Part shown: in pieces, positions 53,714-62,685 of the stretch
How positions within the stretch are numbered: position 1 is the stretch's first letter
Layout of the letters: every line of letters begins with the position of its first letter
NCBI RefSeq assembly: GCF_013426915.1
Contig: NZ_AP023181.1
Span: 1,922,001-1,986,000, forward strand
Source of the DNA: Paraburkholderia sp. PGU19
Lineage (GTDB): Bacteria > Pseudomonadota > Gammaproteobacteria > Burkholderiales > Burkholderiaceae
DNA: 64,000 nucleotides
Direction of reading: 5' to 3'
Notes under the pieces: generated by a model
The model's database searches: none
What the model saw: only the letters and a program-made list of their open reading frames with translations
Told to the model about the DNA's origin: nothing
Program-made: the position numbers and the translations under genes

Positions 53714-54505
53714 GTGAACATCAAACATCGCGTGATCATCGCAGAGGACCACGACCTGCTGCGCAACGGGTTGCGTTCGATGCTATCGGCGCAAAGCGAA
53801 TACGAAGTAGTGGGCGAAGCGCGTGACGGGAAGGAAGCGTGTCAGCTCGCCATGTCGCTGGCACCCGACCTGATCCTGATGGATCTGTCGATGCGCGGCA
53901 TGAACGGCATCGACGCGACGGCGGCGATCAAGCGTCGCTCGCCGCTCGTGCGCATCATCGCGTTGACCGTGCATCAGAGTGAGGAATATGTGCGCGAGGC
54001 GTTGCGCGCGGGTGTCGACGGTTACGTGCTGAAGGATGTGTCGTTCGACGAACTGCTCTTCGCGATGCGCACGGTCATGCAGGGCAAGAAGCATCTGAGC
54101 GCGGACGTCTATGGCTTCATGGTCGATTCGTTCGTGACGGGGCGCGAGATTGCCGCGCCGAAGAAAGCATGGGACCTGTTGACGGCCCGCGAACGCAGCG
54201 TGTTGAAGCTGATTGCGGAAGGGCGGACCAACCGGCAGGTGGGCCAGTATCTGAACCTGAGTCCGAAGACGATCGAGAAGTATCGCGCGAGCGTGATGCA
54301 CAAACTTGCAATCGAGAATGTGACGGAGCTCGTTCTTGCGGCGATCAGCATGGGCTTGCTGACGTCACTCGCGTCGAAATGCGCGGAGCCGGAAACGGAC
54401 GACGGGCTGTATCGTTTGCCCGTTGCCGCCCCGCAGGCGGACGGCCCGGCGGGCGACGCGGAGAACGACGCGCTGCCGCGCATGAGCGGCACGACGGCGG
54501 GCTAG
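53714..54505 (+). CDS. NarL/FixJ-family response regulator 1
   Basis: 263 residues from GTG 53714 (GAGG 8 nt upstream; an ATG at 53678 is less well supported). Receiver domain with acidic IIAEDHD, phospho-acceptor in [14 protein letters not shown], Thr/Lys in IIALTVHQ and [10 protein letters not shown]. LuxR-type HTH in [39 protein letters not shown] 40-residue acidic tail extends beyond the usual end. Its likely partner kinase is the convergent gene at 54548-55681. Probably regulates the oxidase/secretion locus. Confidence 0.92.
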   Translation: MNIKHRVIIAEDHDLLRNGLRSMLSAQSEYEVVGEARDGKEACQLAMSLAPDLILMDLSMRGMNGIDATAAIKRRSPLVRIIALTVHQSEEYVREALRAGVDGYVLKDVSFDELLFAMRTVMQGKKHLSADVYGFMVDSFVTGREIAAPKKAWDLLTARERSVLKLIAEGRTNRQVGQYLNLSPKTIEKYRASVMHKLAIENVTELVLAAISMGLLTSLASKCAEPETDDGLYRLPVAAPQADGPAGDAENDALPRMSGTTAG

Positions 54506-54547
54506 CCGGCATATGCGTGCACGCCGCGCGGCACGACATGCGAGGTG

Positions 54548-55681
54548 CTACAGCGGCCAGCATGCCGAAACTTCGGTGCCGTCTTCCCGGATTGCGCTCA
54601 CGGCGAACATGCCGCCTTGCGCTTCGACGCGATGCTGCATGCCCGTCAGACCCAGGCCGTTCGAGCGGGCGTCGTCCGTGCGAAGCGGGCGTGCCTCGTA
54701 GCCCGTTCCATTGTCGCGTATGGTCAGCAGCAGATGCGATGCCTTGCTCTGTAACTCGACGCGAATCTCTGAAGCGGCAGCATGCTTGACGATGTTATTG
54801 AGCGCTTCCTGCACCACGCGAAAGATATCCGCCTTTAGATGATCGGGGATTTCGCCGTCTTCGATGCCGCATGAAAACATCACTCGCAGCGTTTCGATGC
54901 TTTGCTCGACGCGCCGGCAGAGCGCGCCCAACGCGGCGGGCAGGCCGAGGCGCTCCAGCGCGAGCGGCCTCAGCTCTCCGCATATCTGCCGCATTTCGCC
55001 GATCGTATCGCGTATCTGCAGGACGGTCGAATCGAGCAGTTGCGCAGCGTCGTCGGCCTGGCCGCGCCGCAAACGCATGCGGGCGTCTTCCACCATCAGC
55101 TTGATCAACGTCAGCGCCTGACCCATGCCGTCGTGAAGCTCGGCGGCAAGACGCTCGCGTTCGCGCTGCTGGCCCATCATGAGCCACGTTGCTGGTTTGC
55201 GCGCGGCATCGGCAGGTGGCTGGGCGCTTTGGGACTTTTCCCCGCCCAGCGACGCGAGTGGCTCGGCGAACAACATCAGCCGGAGCGGCGCGCCGCCCTG
55301 GCCCGGTGCAAACGTCTGCTGGTACACATGCAATGGCATTCGATGGCCGGTGCGGCCCGTGAGCGTGACGTCGAATGTGCGGAACACAGGGGCTGCGCTG
55401 TCGCGCAACTGCTGGTCCACGGTAGCGTGATCTTCTTCATGCGCAAGGTCCGCGAGACGCTTGCCCGCGAGATCGGCACTTGCATAGCCGAGCAGCGCGG
55501 CAGCGCTGCGATTCATGCTGACGATCGCGCCTTCTGCGGTCATCAAGGCGAGCGCGGCGCCGCGCGCGTCGCTGATGTGCGCCGTCTGCTGCGTGTCGCG
55601 CATGGCGTTGCCCAGCTTGCGCATCGCGTCGATCAGATCGCGCAGCTTGACGGGCGGTTCAGGCGACGTAGTGGCATGCAT
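54548..55681 (-). CDS. NarX/DegS-type sensor histidine kinase with PAS domain
   Basis: 377 residues from ATG 55681 (GGGAG at 5 nt). A PAS domain lies at about 40-140 (LALMTAEGAIVSMNRSAAALLGYASADL). The HisKA_3 helix is RERLAAELHDGMGQALTLIK with the phosphorylated His in ELHDGMGQ. The ATP-binding domain has FRVVQEALNNIVKHAAAS, DNGTGYE and GLGLTGMQHRVEAQGG. No membrane segment is present, so it senses a cytoplasmic or redox signal. It should phosphorylate one or both NarL-type regulators flanking it. Divergent from the SCO gene. Confidence 0.92.
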   Translation of the reverse strand: MHATTSPEPPVKLRDLIDAMRKLGNAMRDTQQTAHISDARGAALALMTAEGAIVSMNRSAAALLGYASADLAGKRLADLAHEEDHATVDQQLRDSAAPVFRTFDVTLTGRTGHRMPLHVYQQTFAPGQGGAPLRLMLFAEPLASLGGEKSQSAQPPADAARKPATWLMMGQQRERERLAAELHDGMGQALTLIKLMVEDARMRLRRGQADDAAQLLDSTVLQIRDTIGEMRQICGELRPLALERLGLPAALGALCRRVEQSIETLRVMFSCGIEDGEIPDHLKADIFRVVQEALNNIVKHAAASEIRVELQSKASHLLLTIRDNGTGYEARPLRTDDARSNGLGLTGMQHRVEAQGGMFAVSAIREDGTEVSACWPL

Positions 55682-55778
55682 GGGCGCTCCCGTCTGGTTG
55701 ACCCGAAAAACTCTGAAGCCGCTGTGGGATTGTAGGCCGCGCGCCACGCGCGCGGCAACGGGGCACGTGCTGCGTTTC

Positions 55779-55850
55779 GTACGGGGAACAACCGTACCGT
55801 CTGGCGCGGGGTATTACGCAGGTGGAACTCCCCTACTGTGCTTTGGGGAG
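55779..55850. promoter_or_regulatory. Candidate regulator sites between the kinase and SCO genes
   Basis: GTACGG (55779-55784), 7-bp spacer, CCGTAC (55792-55797), then CTCCCC (55828-55833) and GGGGAG (55845-55850) enclosing CCCTAC (55831-55836). The 6-bp arms with 7-bp spacer repeat the geometry of 37051-37069. The divergent intergenic location suits a site for a NarL-type regulator acting on both genes. Confidence 0.45.
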
Positions 55851-55958
55851 CTTCATCCAATGACGTCCCACAGACGATTGACGAGACTGGTCGAGCAAGG
55901 GCGAATTGCGCGCCGTGCCCTGGTTCGCAGCCCGTTGCTTCATGAAGAGGAGGTCGCG

Positions 55959-56975
55959 ATGAACACCCACAGGCTCGTAATCGGTGCGCTCATTCTGACG
56001 GGCGCGGGACTGACGGCGCTACCCGCGTTGAGCGCCGAGGAAGAGCAGGCGCCCGCAGCCGATGCGGCGATGGCGGCGCAACCTCACGACGCGTCGATGA
56101 ACATGGACGAGGCTAAAGGCGATGACCCGATCGCGGAGACGGCTGCAAAGTCCAAGGCAGCGCAAGACAACGCGCCGACCAGTGCCGCGCTGCAAGGCAT
56201 GACGGCGAAGCAGCGCGTGATGAAGGAAGCGGCAGCGGCACAGGCAGCAGCAAAAGCCACAGAAGAAAAGGATGCCGCGACGGAACAGACGCCCGCGCAC
56301 GATGCACACGCGATGCCGGCGGACATGCCGATGGATAACATGCCGATGCCCGCCGCGCATGACACGGCCGCGCCCGCGGACGCCATGCCCCCGCACGACG
56401 AGCAGTCGAAAGACAAGCTTCACTCGATGTCCGGCGAGCACGAGATGCACGCGCATCATCACGACATGGCGCCAGGCACGACACGCACCACGGTGGACTA
56501 CGCGTTGCCGCCCGTTACGCTGGTGCGCGACGACGGCGAGTCCGTTTCGCTCGTCGACGAACTGAACGACGGCCGCCCCGTAGTGTTGACGTTCATCTAC
56601 ACGTCATGCACGACGATCTGCCCGATGGTCAGTCAGACCTTCGAGCAATTGCAGGAGGAACTCGGCAGCGAGCGCGACAACGTGCATATGGTGTCGATCT
56701 CGATCGATCCCGAAGAGGACACGCCCGCGCGCCTCAGGGCCTACGCTGAGCGCTTCGGTGCGGGTCCGGAGTGGCAGTACTACACGGGCACGGTGGAAGC
56801 GAGCGTCGCCGCGCAGCGCGCGTTCAACGTCTATCGCGGCGACAAGATGAACCACACGGCCGTCGCGTTCTTCCGCGCCGCGCCGGGCAAGCCGTGGCTG
56901 CGCCTGGATGGTCTCGCGACTCCCGACGAACTGTTGAGCGCCTATCACGAGATCGTCGCCCGCAACGGTTCGTGA
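55959..56975 (+). CDS. SCO1/SenC-type copper chaperone with Met/His/Ala-rich extension
   Basis: 338 residues from ATG 55959 (GAGGAGG upstream). Signal peptide GALILTGAGLTALPALSA. Residues about 25-170 form a long low-complexity region rich in Ala, Met and His (for example DMPMDNMPMPAAHDTAAP, HEMHAHHHDMAP) likely to bind copper. Residues about 175-335 are an SCO thioredoxin fold: LTFIYTSCTTICPMVSQTF (CxxxC copper ligands), SISIDPEEDTPARLRAYAERF and NHTAVAFF (His ligand). It probably delivers Cu to the multicopper oxidases or a terminal oxidase. It is followed 23 bp later by response regulator 2. Confidence 0.92.
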   Translation: MNTHRLVIGALILTGAGLTALPALSAEEEQAPAADAAMAAQPHDASMNMDEAKGDDPIAETAAKSKAAQDNAPTSAALQGMTAKQRVMKEAAAAQAAAKATEEKDAATEQTPAHDAHAMPADMPMDNMPMPAAHDTAAPADAMPPHDEQSKDKLHSMSGEHEMHAHHHDMAPGTTRTTVDYALPPVTLVRDDGESVSLVDELNDGRPVVLTFIYTSCTTICPMVSQTFEQLQEELGSERDNVHMVSISIDPEEDTPARLRAYAERFGAGPEWQYYTGTVEASVAAQRAFNVYRGDKMNHTAVAFFRAAPGKPWLRLDGLATPDELLSAYHEIVARNGS

Positions 56976-56998
56976 ACGCGCCGCGCGGAGGTGACAAC

Positions 56999-57691
56999 GT
57001 GGAGAAGATCCACCGGGTGCTGATCGCCGAAGACCAGCCGCTGCTACGCGGGGGGCTGTGCTCGATGGTCCGCGCGTTGCAGCACTACAGCGTCGCGGGC
57101 GAGGCGGGCGACGGCGTCGAGGCGTGCAGTCTCGCCGCGACGCTGATGCCCGACCTGATCCTGATGGACCTGTCGATGCCCGGCAGAAGCGGCGTCGAAG
57201 CGATCGCGCACATCAAGCGGCAAGCGCCGCAGATCAGGATCATCGCGCTGACCATCCACGCGAGCGATATGCATATGCGCGAGGCGCTGGCGGCAGGTGT
57301 CGATGGCTATGTGCTCAAGGACGCGGCGTTCGACGAGCTTGTCGAGGCGATGCGTCTGGTCATGCTCGGCCAGCGCAATGCGACGCTCGACGAATATGGC
57401 GCGCGACAGGGCGAGCCGCGCGGCCAGCCCTCGAACGGGCAGCACGCGCAGATGTGGAGCGCGCTGACTTGCCGCGAGCGCGTCGTGCTGCGTCTCGTTG
57501 CCGAGGGCTGCACCAATCGCGAAGTGGGCGAGCAGCTGCGCCTGAGTCCCAAAACCATCGAGAAACATCGCGCCAGCCTGATGCGCAAGCTCGGCGTATC
57601 GAATGCGGCGGGACTCGTGCACGCGGCGCTCGATCTCGGCGTGCTCGCGCTGCCCGAAGACACGGGAAATGGGTTGAACTACTTCGTTTGA
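56999..57691 (+). CDS. NarL/FixJ-family response regulator 2
   Basis: 230 residues from GTG 56999 (GGAGG about 7 nt upstream). Receiver: [27 protein letters not shown] (phospho-Asp), IIALTIHAS and YVLKDAAFDE. LuxR-type [41 protein letters not shown]. Close in sequence to regulator 1 (53714-54505), so the pair arose by duplication. It is co-transcribed with the SCO gene and lies just upstream of the secretion operon. Confidence 0.92.
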   Translation: MEKIHRVLIAEDQPLLRGGLCSMVRALQHYSVAGEAGDGVEACSLAATLMPDLILMDLSMPGRSGVEAIAHIKRQAPQIRIIALTIHASDMHMREALAAGVDGYVLKDAAFDELVEAMRLVMLGQRNATLDEYGARQGEPRGQPSNGQHAQMWSALTCRERVVLRLVAEGCTNREVGEQLRLSPKTIEKHRASLMRKLGVSNAAGLVHAALDLGVLALPEDTGNGLNYFV

Positions 57692-57693
57692 AC

Positions 57694-57718
57694 GGTAAAG
57701 AACGGGAGGGTCTTTACC
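57694..57718. terminator. Hairpin after response regulator 2
   Basis: GGTAAAGA / TCTTTACC (8-bp perfect arms), 9-nt G-rich loop, 3 bp after the stop. It lacks a T tract, so it may be a weak terminator or an operator of the following operon. Confidence 0.4.
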
Positions 57719-57827
57719 CATCTGTTTGCACGAGTCTCCCTACTTCGCGCGTGTGCGGGCCTGAACAACAATGCACACAGGCGTCTGGCCTGCGCGACAC
57801 GCGCGGCATTCACAGGGGGACCACACC

Positions 57828-58295
57828 GTGAGCGACATCCCGTTCATGTCCACATGCGGCAGACCCATCGATACGCATGCACGGCAAGCCGCGCGCGAGA
57901 CAGGCTTCACGCTGCTCGAACTGCTGGTGGTCATGGTCATCATCGGTTTGCTGGCGGGTCTCGTCGCTCCGCGCTATTTCGAGCAGATCGGCAAGTCGAA
58001 CACGAAGATCGCGCGCGCGCAGATCGAATCGCTCGGCAAGGCGCTCGATCAATTCCGGCTCGATGTCGGCGCGTATCCGACCACGGAACAGGGCCTGCAG
58101 GCGCTGATGACAAAGCCGCAAGACGCGCCGCACTGGAGCGGCCCCTATCTGCAGAAGGCCGTGCCGCCCGATCCGTGGGATCGCCCCTATCAGTATCGCG
58201 CGCCCGGCGAACACGCCGACTACGACCTGTATTCGTACGGCAAGGACGGCCAGCCGGGCGGCTCGGGCGAGAACGCGGACGTGACGTCCTGGTGA
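57828..58295 (+). CDS. gspG: Type II secretion major pseudopilin GspG
   Basis: 155 residues from GTG 57828 (AGGGGGA 7 nt upstream; ATG 57846 also possible). A type III signal (prepilin) sequence is clear: AARETG|FTLLELLVVMVIIGLLAG, with Glu at +5. The globular part has DVGAYPTTEQGLQALMTKP, PPDPWDRPYQYRAPG and DLYSYGKDGQPGGSGENADV, the GspG-specific calcium-loop region. It polymerises into the pseudopilus that pushes substrates through the secretin. First gene of the secretion operon. The leader before the cleavage site is unusually long (over 35 residues). No GspH-K genes are seen in the window. Confidence 0.93.
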   Translation: MSDIPFMSTCGRPIDTHARQAARETGFTLLELLVVMVIIGLLAGLVAPRYFEQIGKSNTKIARAQIESLGKALDQFRLDVGAYPTTEQGLQALMTKPQDAPHWSGPYLQKAVPPDPWDRPYQYRAPGEHADYDLYSYGKDGQPGGSGENADVTSW

Positions 58296-58315
58296 ACGGT
58301 GCGAGGAGAAGCGAC

Positions 58316-59518
58316 GTGAAGTATGTGCTGCGGGTCTTCGATACGAACGGGGCGGTGCAGACGGTGCACGTCGAGAGCGATTCGACGGCGGCGGCCACGT
58401 CTCTCGCCCGCGCGCGCGGGCTGCGTGTCGTGTCGGTGCGCGGCGAGCGCGGCAGCGCGCGTTTGCGCCTGCGCACGCCTGCGCTCGCGCGCGGCAAGTT
58501 CAATGTCGAACTCTTCGCACGCGAACTCGCAGCGCTGCTTTCGGCGGGCGTCGGTGTGGTCGATGCGTTGCGCACGCTCGCGAGCAACGAGCGCCGCGAA
58601 CGTTCCGCCGCCGTGTATCGCGGGTTGTTGCGGCGGCTCGAAGAAGGCCAGTCGTTGTCGGCGGCGCTCGAACAGGCCAGCGACGTTTTCCCCGCCGTGC
58701 TCGTCGCCTGTGTGAAAGCGAGCGAGCAGACGGGCGGTCTCGCAGACAGTCTCACGCGCTATTCGCGCAACAGCGCGATGCTGCATGAACTGCGGGGACG
58801 GGTGGTGTCCGCGGCGATCTATCCGACGGTGCTACTGGTGGTTGGCGCGGTAGTCGTGCTCTTTCTGTTGGGCTTCGTCGTCCCGCGCTTCGCGACGCTG
58901 CTCGAACATAGCGGGCGCGAACTACCGCTTCTTTCTCAATTGCTGATCGCGTGGGGCAGCATGGTTCACGCGCATGGCAAGGAACTCGCAACGGGCTTCG
59001 CCGTGCTCGTGTTCGTTGCGGCCATCGTGCTGCGCCGCCCTTCCGCGCGCGACTGGATTGCCGACCGCATGCTCGCGTTGCCGGGCATCGGCGAATACTT
59101 TCGGGTGTTCCGTCAATCGCAGTTCTTCCGCACCACGGCGATGCTCGTCGACGGCGGCATCCCGGCCATCCGTGCATTCGATCTTGCGCGTGGGCTCGTC
59201 GGTCGTTCCGATCAGGCATCGCTTGCGCGTGCGCTCGATCAGGTGCGCAACGGCGCGAAGATTTCCGACGCGTTCCAGCAGGCGTCGCTGGCTGATGCGA
59301 TCACGTACCGGCTGTTGACCGTCGCGGAGAAAACTGGCGGTCTCGGGCCCGTGCTCGACCGGATCGCGGCGTTTCAGGAATCACAGGTGGCGCGCGCAAT
59401 CGATCTGATCTCACGGCTGATCGAGCCCGCGATGATGATCTTCATTGGCATCGTGATCGGCGGCATTGTCGTGCTGATGTACATGCCGATCTTCGAAATC
59501 GCATCGAGCGTTCAATAG
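58316..59518 (+). CDS. gspF: Type II secretion inner-membrane protein GspF
   Basis: 400 residues from GTG 58316 (GAGGAG upstream). Two T2SF domains: ELAALLSAGVGVVDALRTLA, ASEQTGGLADSL and FFRTTAMLVDGGIPAIRAF, VAEKTGGLGPVLDRIA. Three hydrophobic segments: about 165-190 (TVLLVVGAVVVLFLLGFVVP), about 220-240, and the C-terminal IFIGIVIGGIVVLMYMPIF. Platform protein linking the ATPase to the pseudopilus. Follows GspG by 20 bp. Confidence 0.92.
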   Translation: MKYVLRVFDTNGAVQTVHVESDSTAAATSLARARGLRVVSVRGERGSARLRLRTPALARGKFNVELFARELAALLSAGVGVVDALRTLASNERRERSAAVYRGLLRRLEEGQSLSAALEQASDVFPAVLVACVKASEQTGGLADSLTRYSRNSAMLHELRGRVVSAAIYPTVLLVVGAVVVLFLLGFVVPRFATLLEHSGRELPLLSQLLIAWGSMVHAHGKELATGFAVLVFVAAIVLRRPSARDWIADRMLALPGIGEYFRVFRQSQFFRTTAMLVDGGIPAIRAFDLARGLVGRSDQASLARALDQVRNGAKISDAFQQASLADAITYRLLTVAEKTGGLGPVLDRIAAFQESQVARAIDLISRLIEPAMMIFIGIVIGGIVVLMYMPIFEIASSVQ

Positions 59519-59532
59519 CAGGCGAGGATCTC

Positions 59533-61263
59533 ATGGACACGGCGAGCATCGCGAACGGCATCGGCGGAACGGGCGGCGTCGATCTGCGCGATGCGCTGCG
59601 CACCCTCGCCGAGCGTCACGGCTCCGGCCTGCGCGCGCTCGAAGATCTGCTCGCGCAGATGCCCGTCAGCCCCGACGAAGTGCTCGCGCAACTCGCTGTG
59701 CAATGTCACATGCAGCCGATCACGATGCATGCGCTGAACGCGCTGCAGCCGGATTTCGACGTCGTACCGTTCGTCGAGGCGACGACCCGCCTGTGCATCT
59801 GCTTTCGCGATACCGAAGACTCCGCGGCGGGACGCGGCCTGTTGTTCGTGATCGCCGATCCGCTCGACCGGCGCACGCGCGGCAGTATCGAGCAACGCAT
59901 GCGCGCGCGGCCCGCCGTGCCGTATCGCTGGGCGCTCGCGAGTATCGGCGACATCACCGCGTGGCTCGCGGTGCGCGAGAAGGACGTGCGCGCGATGGAC
60001 TCGCTTGCGTTCGACCAGACGACCCAGCATGCCGCTGATCCCGCGTCGCTTGCGCTGACGCTGCAAGGCATCAGCAACGACGACAGCGCCGTCGTGCGCC
60101 TGCTGAATTCGACGATCTATGACGCCCTGAAAATGATGGCGAGCGACATACACCTCGAATGCCGCGCGCATGGGCTGATGATCAAATGCCGTGTCGACGG
60201 CGTGCTGACGGTGGTGGGGCGCGTCGAAGGGCGCGACGTCGCGGATCAGGTGCTGTCGCGCGTGAAAGTCATTTCGGAACTCGACATCGCCGAGCGCCGC
60301 GTGCCTCAGGACGGACGTTTCAAGGCCGTCTATGCGGGCCGCGAGATCGATTTTCGCGTGTCGATCATGCCGAACCAGTTCGGCGAAGACGCGGTGCTGC
60401 GCATTCTGGATCGCTATCAGCTGTCGCAGGCGTCGGGCGGCCTCACGCTCGAAGCGCTCGGTTTCCAGCAGGAAGACACGCGTTTCATGCGCACGGTCGC
60501 CGCGATGCCGTACGGCATGCTGCTCGTCACGGGGCCGACGGGCAGCGGCAAGACGACGACGCTCTACGCGATCCTCACGGAGATCAACGACGGACTTGAA
60601 AAGATCGTGACCATAGAGGACCCCGTCGAGTATCAACTGGGCGACATTCTGCAGATTCCCGTCAACGAGGCAAAAGGGCTGACATTCGCGCGCGGTCTTC
60701 GCTCGATCCTGCGCCATGATCCAGACAAGATCATGGTCGGTGAAATTCGCGATCCGGAGACGGCGCAAATTGCGGTGCAGGCGGCATTGACAGGCCACCA
60801 GGTCTTCACGACTGTGCACGCGAACAATGTATTCGACGTGATCGGCCGCTTCACGAACATGGACGTCGACCCCTACAGCTTCGTGTCGGCACTGAACGGC
60901 GTGATCGCGCAACGACTCTTGCGCCAGTGCTGCCCGGACTGTGTCGCCGAAGATACCGTCGATGCCGATGCACTTGCGCGATCGGGCATTGATCCGGATG
61001 CGGCGGGCGGCTATCTGTTCCGGCGCGGCATGGGCTGCGCAGCCTGCCGCGGTAGCGGCTATCGCGGACGGCGCGCCGTCGCGGAAGCGTTGCGCATGGA
61101 CGACGAACTGCGGCAACTGCTGTCCGAACGCGCGCCGCTTACGCAGATCAAGGCGGCCGCATTCCGGCAGGGCATGACGACGCTGCGAAGCGCGGCGATC
61201 AAGCTCGTGCGGCAGGGCGAGACGACCCTCGAGGAGATCAACCGTGTCACCATGGTCGATTGA
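59533..61263 (+). CDS. gspE: Type II secretion ATPase GspE
   Basis: 576 residues. N-terminal domain (about 1-190), then the ATPase core: SDIHLECRAHGLMIKCRVDG (Asp box region), Walker A GPTGSGKTTTLYAIL (about 334), the Asp-box TIEDPVEYQL, Walker B LRHDPDKIMVGEIRDPETA and His-box TGHQVFTTVHANN. A four-Cys zinc site is present (CCPDC and CAAC). It powers pseudopilus assembly from the cytoplasm. GAGG precedes ATG 59533; the 3' end overlaps the next gene by 20 bp. Confidence 0.94.
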   Translation: MDTASIANGIGGTGGVDLRDALRTLAERHGSGLRALEDLLAQMPVSPDEVLAQLAVQCHMQPITMHALNALQPDFDVVPFVEATTRLCICFRDTEDSAAGRGLLFVIADPLDRRTRGSIEQRMRARPAVPYRWALASIGDITAWLAVREKDVRAMDSLAFDQTTQHAADPASLALTLQGISNDDSAVVRLLNSTIYDALKMMASDIHLECRAHGLMIKCRVDGVLTVVGRVEGRDVADQVLSRVKVISELDIAERRVPQDGRFKAVYAGREIDFRVSIMPNQFGEDAVLRILDRYQLSQASGGLTLEALGFQQEDTRFMRTVAAMPYGMLLVTGPTGSGKTTTLYAILTEINDGLEKIVTIEDPVEYQLGDILQIPVNEAKGLTFARGLRSILRHDPDKIMVGEIRDPETAQIAVQAALTGHQVFTTVHANNVFDVIGRFTNMDVDPYSFVSALNGVIAQRLLRQCCPDCVAEDTVDADALARSGIDPDAAGGYLFRRGMGCAACRGSGYRGRRAVAEALRMDDELRQLLSERAPLTQIKAAAFRQGMTTLRSAAIKLVRQGETTLEEINRVTMVD

Positions 61264-62158
61264 TTCGCCCAGCGCGGACATCAACATCGGCATCGGCACG
61301 CGCGAGGTCTTTGTTGGGCCGCGCTGGCCGCGCTGGACGCTGGCGCACAAGCCCACTTCGGCCACCGGGCCGCGAAGCGTGCCGATGCCCGAAACCCAAT
61401 GGTTCACGCAAGCGGGTGTATTCGACGCACTGCGCGTAGCGCTCGAACCCGCGCCGGATAGCGTCGTGCCACAAGCGTCGCGTATGCCTTCCCGAACGCG
61501 CGGCGCCCATATCGTGCTCGACGACTTCTGGGGCAACCACGCGATACTGCGTGGCGACTTCCGCACGTTGCGCGCACGAGAAATCGACGAGATCGCACGT
61601 GCGCATTTCGTCGATACGTATGGTGTCGATGGCGAAACCATCGTTGTGCGCGCATGTGTGCAGCGCGGCGGACGCGCGATGTTTGCCAGCGCGTTGCCGC
61701 GCGCGCTGGTGGATGGCATGGGCGAGGCGAGTGCGTCGGCCGGCGCCCGCGTGCTGGCGTTGAAACTGTGCCTGCCTGAAATGCTCAACCGGACGCTGCC
61801 CGGCATGCCTCGCGCAAACGCGATGATCGTGTTCGCCGCCGACGCGTTGATCCAGGCGGTGCTGATAGAAGCGGGTTGCTGGGCCTGTTATGACGCGCAG
61901 CGCCTTTTCGCTGGCGACGCATGCGATCCCGCAAAAGTCACGCTGCTCGCGGAACAGGCGTTCGAACGCTGCGCGGAACGTACGACGCTCAGACGCGAGG
62001 ATTGCGCGCTGGGCTTCTACGGCTCCCGCATTGCAATCGATCTCGCTGCGCTGCAAGCGCGCTTTGCGAGCGTGACTACGCTGGCTCCGTCGAATGCCTG
62101 TGATGCACTTGAGGGGATCGAGAGCTTTGCGCGCCATCTGCTGGAGTACGCGCAATGA
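61244..62158 (+). CDS. PilM/GspL-like cytoplasmic assembly protein
   Basis: 304 residues from GTG 61244, overlapping the end of gspE. Sequence is divergent. SRTRGAHIVLDDFWGNHAILRG followed by AREIDEIARAHFVDTYG and LPRALVDGMGEASASAGARV looks like the actin-like fold of PilM/GspL cytoplasmic domains. No membrane helix is seen, as in PilM. Its position directly before PilN- and PilO-like genes supports this reading. It would link GspE to the inner-membrane platform. Assignment rests partly on context. Confidence 0.65.
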   Translation: MSPWSIDSPSADINIGIGTREVFVGPRWPRWTLAHKPTSATGPRSVPMPETQWFTQAGVFDALRVALEPAPDSVVPQASRMPSRTRGAHIVLDDFWGNHAILRGDFRTLRAREIDEIARAHFVDTYGVDGETIVVRACVQRGGRAMFASALPRALVDGMGEASASAGARVLALKLCLPEMLNRTLPGMPRANAMIVFAADALIQAVLIEAGCWACYDAQRLFAGDACDPAKVTLLAEQAFERCAERTTLRREDCALGFYGSRIAIDLAALQARFASVTTLAPSNACDALEGIESFARHLLEYAQ

Positions 62159-62685
62159 TCCAGCGATTCGACATCGACTTCGCTCGCCGCCGGTCACGCC
62201 TCGCGCCAGCGGGACTCATCGTGCTGTGCATTGCGATTTGCGCGCTGCTTGCGAGCGGCGTGCGGCTGTGGCAGGCATTCAATGACAACGAGCAGGTGCA
62301 GGAACGGTTGGACGAAGCGCGTCATCGCGTGCTCGCCAAAGCGCATCTTGTCAGGGCGCAACCAACGCCCGCGGCGATGCATGCGGAAAAGCAGAGCCTT
62401 GCGGTGCTGAGTGAACTGACGGTGCCGTGGCAGGACCTGTTGTCGATTGTCGAGGACTATCCGGACCATGATGTCGCGCTGATCGGCATCGATCAGAATC
62501 CGGTGCAGAGCCAGATTCGCATTACGGCGGAAGCGAAGAACTTCGACGCGATGATCGCGTATCTGCGCTATCTGCAATCGAGCAAGCTATTGCGTGAGGC
62601 CGTGCTCAACGATCACGAGATCGAAGCCAATGTTCCGGGCACGCCCGTCCGGTTTCAGGTTACCGCCGTGTGGAGCCGCTCATGA
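62155..62685 (+). CDS. PilN-like inner-membrane assembly protein
   Basis: 176 residues; ATG overlaps the previous TGA (ATGA). One membrane helix near the N-terminus (APAGLIVLCIAICALLASGVRL), then a coiled coil (NDNEQVQERLDEARHRVLAKA) and a small alpha/beta domain (IRITAEAKNFDAMIAYLRYL) ending near VRFQVTAVW, the shape of PilN/GspL periplasmic parts. Forms the platform with the PilM-, PilO- and PilP-like products. Confidence 0.72.
   Translation: MIQRFDIDFARRRSRLAPAGLIVLCIAICALLASGVRLWQAFNDNEQVQERLDEARHRVLAKAHLVRAQPTPAAMHAEKQSLAVLSELTVPWQDLLSIVEDYPDHDVALIGIDQNPVQSQIRITAEAKNFDAMIAYLRYLQSSKLLREAVLNDHEIEANVPGTPVRFQVTAVWSRS

Noticed and set aside
59512..61806. Minus-strand frame of over 750 codons opposite gspE
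   Set aside because: The plus strand encodes an unmistakable GspE ATPase; the antisense product is Arg/His-rich without domains.
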